Assembly (NCBI GenBank): GCA_944376495.1
Contig: CALWCW010000046.1
Span: 1 to 35,482, forward strand
Reading direction: 5' to 3'
Source of the DNA: an uncultured Clostridia bacterium
GTDB taxonomy: Bacteria; Bacillota; Clostridia; Christensenellales; UBA1242
DNA length: 35,482 nucleotides
A program made the translations under genes and the position numbers. Position 1 is the stretch's first letter. Each line of letters starts with the position of its first letter. Positions 35,381 through 35,482 of this stretch are shown piece after piece. Below the pieces are notes generated by a model. That model saw nothing but the letters and a program-made list of their open reading frames with translations. It made no database searches and was not told the origin of the DNA.

Positions 35381-35482
35381 TTAAATATCAAAATTAAAGA
35401 AATCATCATTTGTAATTTCATTTGAACTTTCTACGTTAATATTCGAATTGCCAAAGTTATTATGATTATCTGATTCATCAAT
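35381..35482 (-). CDS. C-terminal end of an unidentified protein (5' end outside window)
   Basis: A minus-strand frame is open from the right edge to TAA at 35381-35383, giving 33 residues. It is rich in N, D, E and S and ends NDDFFNFDI. Such acidic, Asn-rich tails with terminal aromatics occur on several protein types; too little is visible for a family call. It converges with yugP. Confidence 0.6.
   Translation of the reverse strand: MDESDNHNNFGNSNINVESSNEITNDDFFNFDI

Noticed and set aside
35381..35482. Single-stranded DNA-binding protein tail at the right edge
   Set aside because: SSB ends in DDDIPF-like residues; this one ends in NDDFFNFDI and too little sequence is visible.
1..35482. 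CRISPR array, insertion sequence or prophage
   Set aside because: No regularly spaced repeats with spacers, no transposase or integrase and no phage structural genes were found.

Overview
The window is a strongly AT-rich bacterial chromosome segment of Firmicutes type. Supporting signs are AGGAGG-like ribosome binding sites, sigma-A promoters of TTGACA/TATAAT form, a class B penicillin-binding protein with one PASTA domain, WalJ and YugP homologues, and an oxygen-sensitive class III ribonucleotide reductase (NrdD/NrdG). All long genes read through with TGG for tryptophan and no internal TGA, so the code is the standard bacterial one. An anaerobic, probably host-associated or uncultured clostridial or related lineage fits best, but I cannot name the species.

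Layout. 1-7019: the 3' part of a giant secreted or surface protein, open at the left edge. 7074-8003: a RadC-family JAB protein. 8089-9000: two divergent paralogous small proteins, each with a winged-helix-like N-terminus and a C-terminal membrane helix, sharing a palindromic intergenic region. 9023-9308: a tandem structured repeat. 9448-17394: uvrB and uvrA, separated by a secreted InlB/GLUG-repeat protein gene (11817-14384) that has its own promoter and terminator. 17613-20393 (minus): a 926-residue helical protein I do not recognise. 20624-21406 (minus): walJ. 21559-21720 (minus): a possible 53-residue membrane protein. 21890-23470: metG. 23580-26679 (minus): nrdD and nrdG behind NrdR-box-like sites. 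27038-33470: a cell-division-type cluster made of a very large CvpA-like membrane protein, rsmH, an FtsL-position bitopic protein and an ftsI/spoVD-type PBP with a TTG start. 33723-35161: two tandem YugP-type membrane metallopeptidases. 35381-35482 (minus): the C-terminus of a further gene.

The most unusual signal is a set of intergenic elements at 9027-9111 (with a degraded tandem copy to about 9252), 11424-11508 and 35170-35255. Each can be folded into a four-way cloverleaf: a 12-14 bp outer stem encloses three consecutive hairpins, with no unpaired base between them. The arm order is the same in all of them (the 35170 copy is inverted): a long AT-rich palindrome, a hairpin with a 4-nt loop, and a short hairpin with a TGCT...GCA core. 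The arm sequences differ, yet pairing is kept, including a compensatory change. I do not know this family under any name.

Other points of note are two strong promoters placed so close to start codons that uvrA and walJ should give leaderless or near-leaderless mRNAs, an operator-like palindrome over the walJ start, an altered HIGH motif in MetG, and the CvpA-like protein directly upstream of rsmH.
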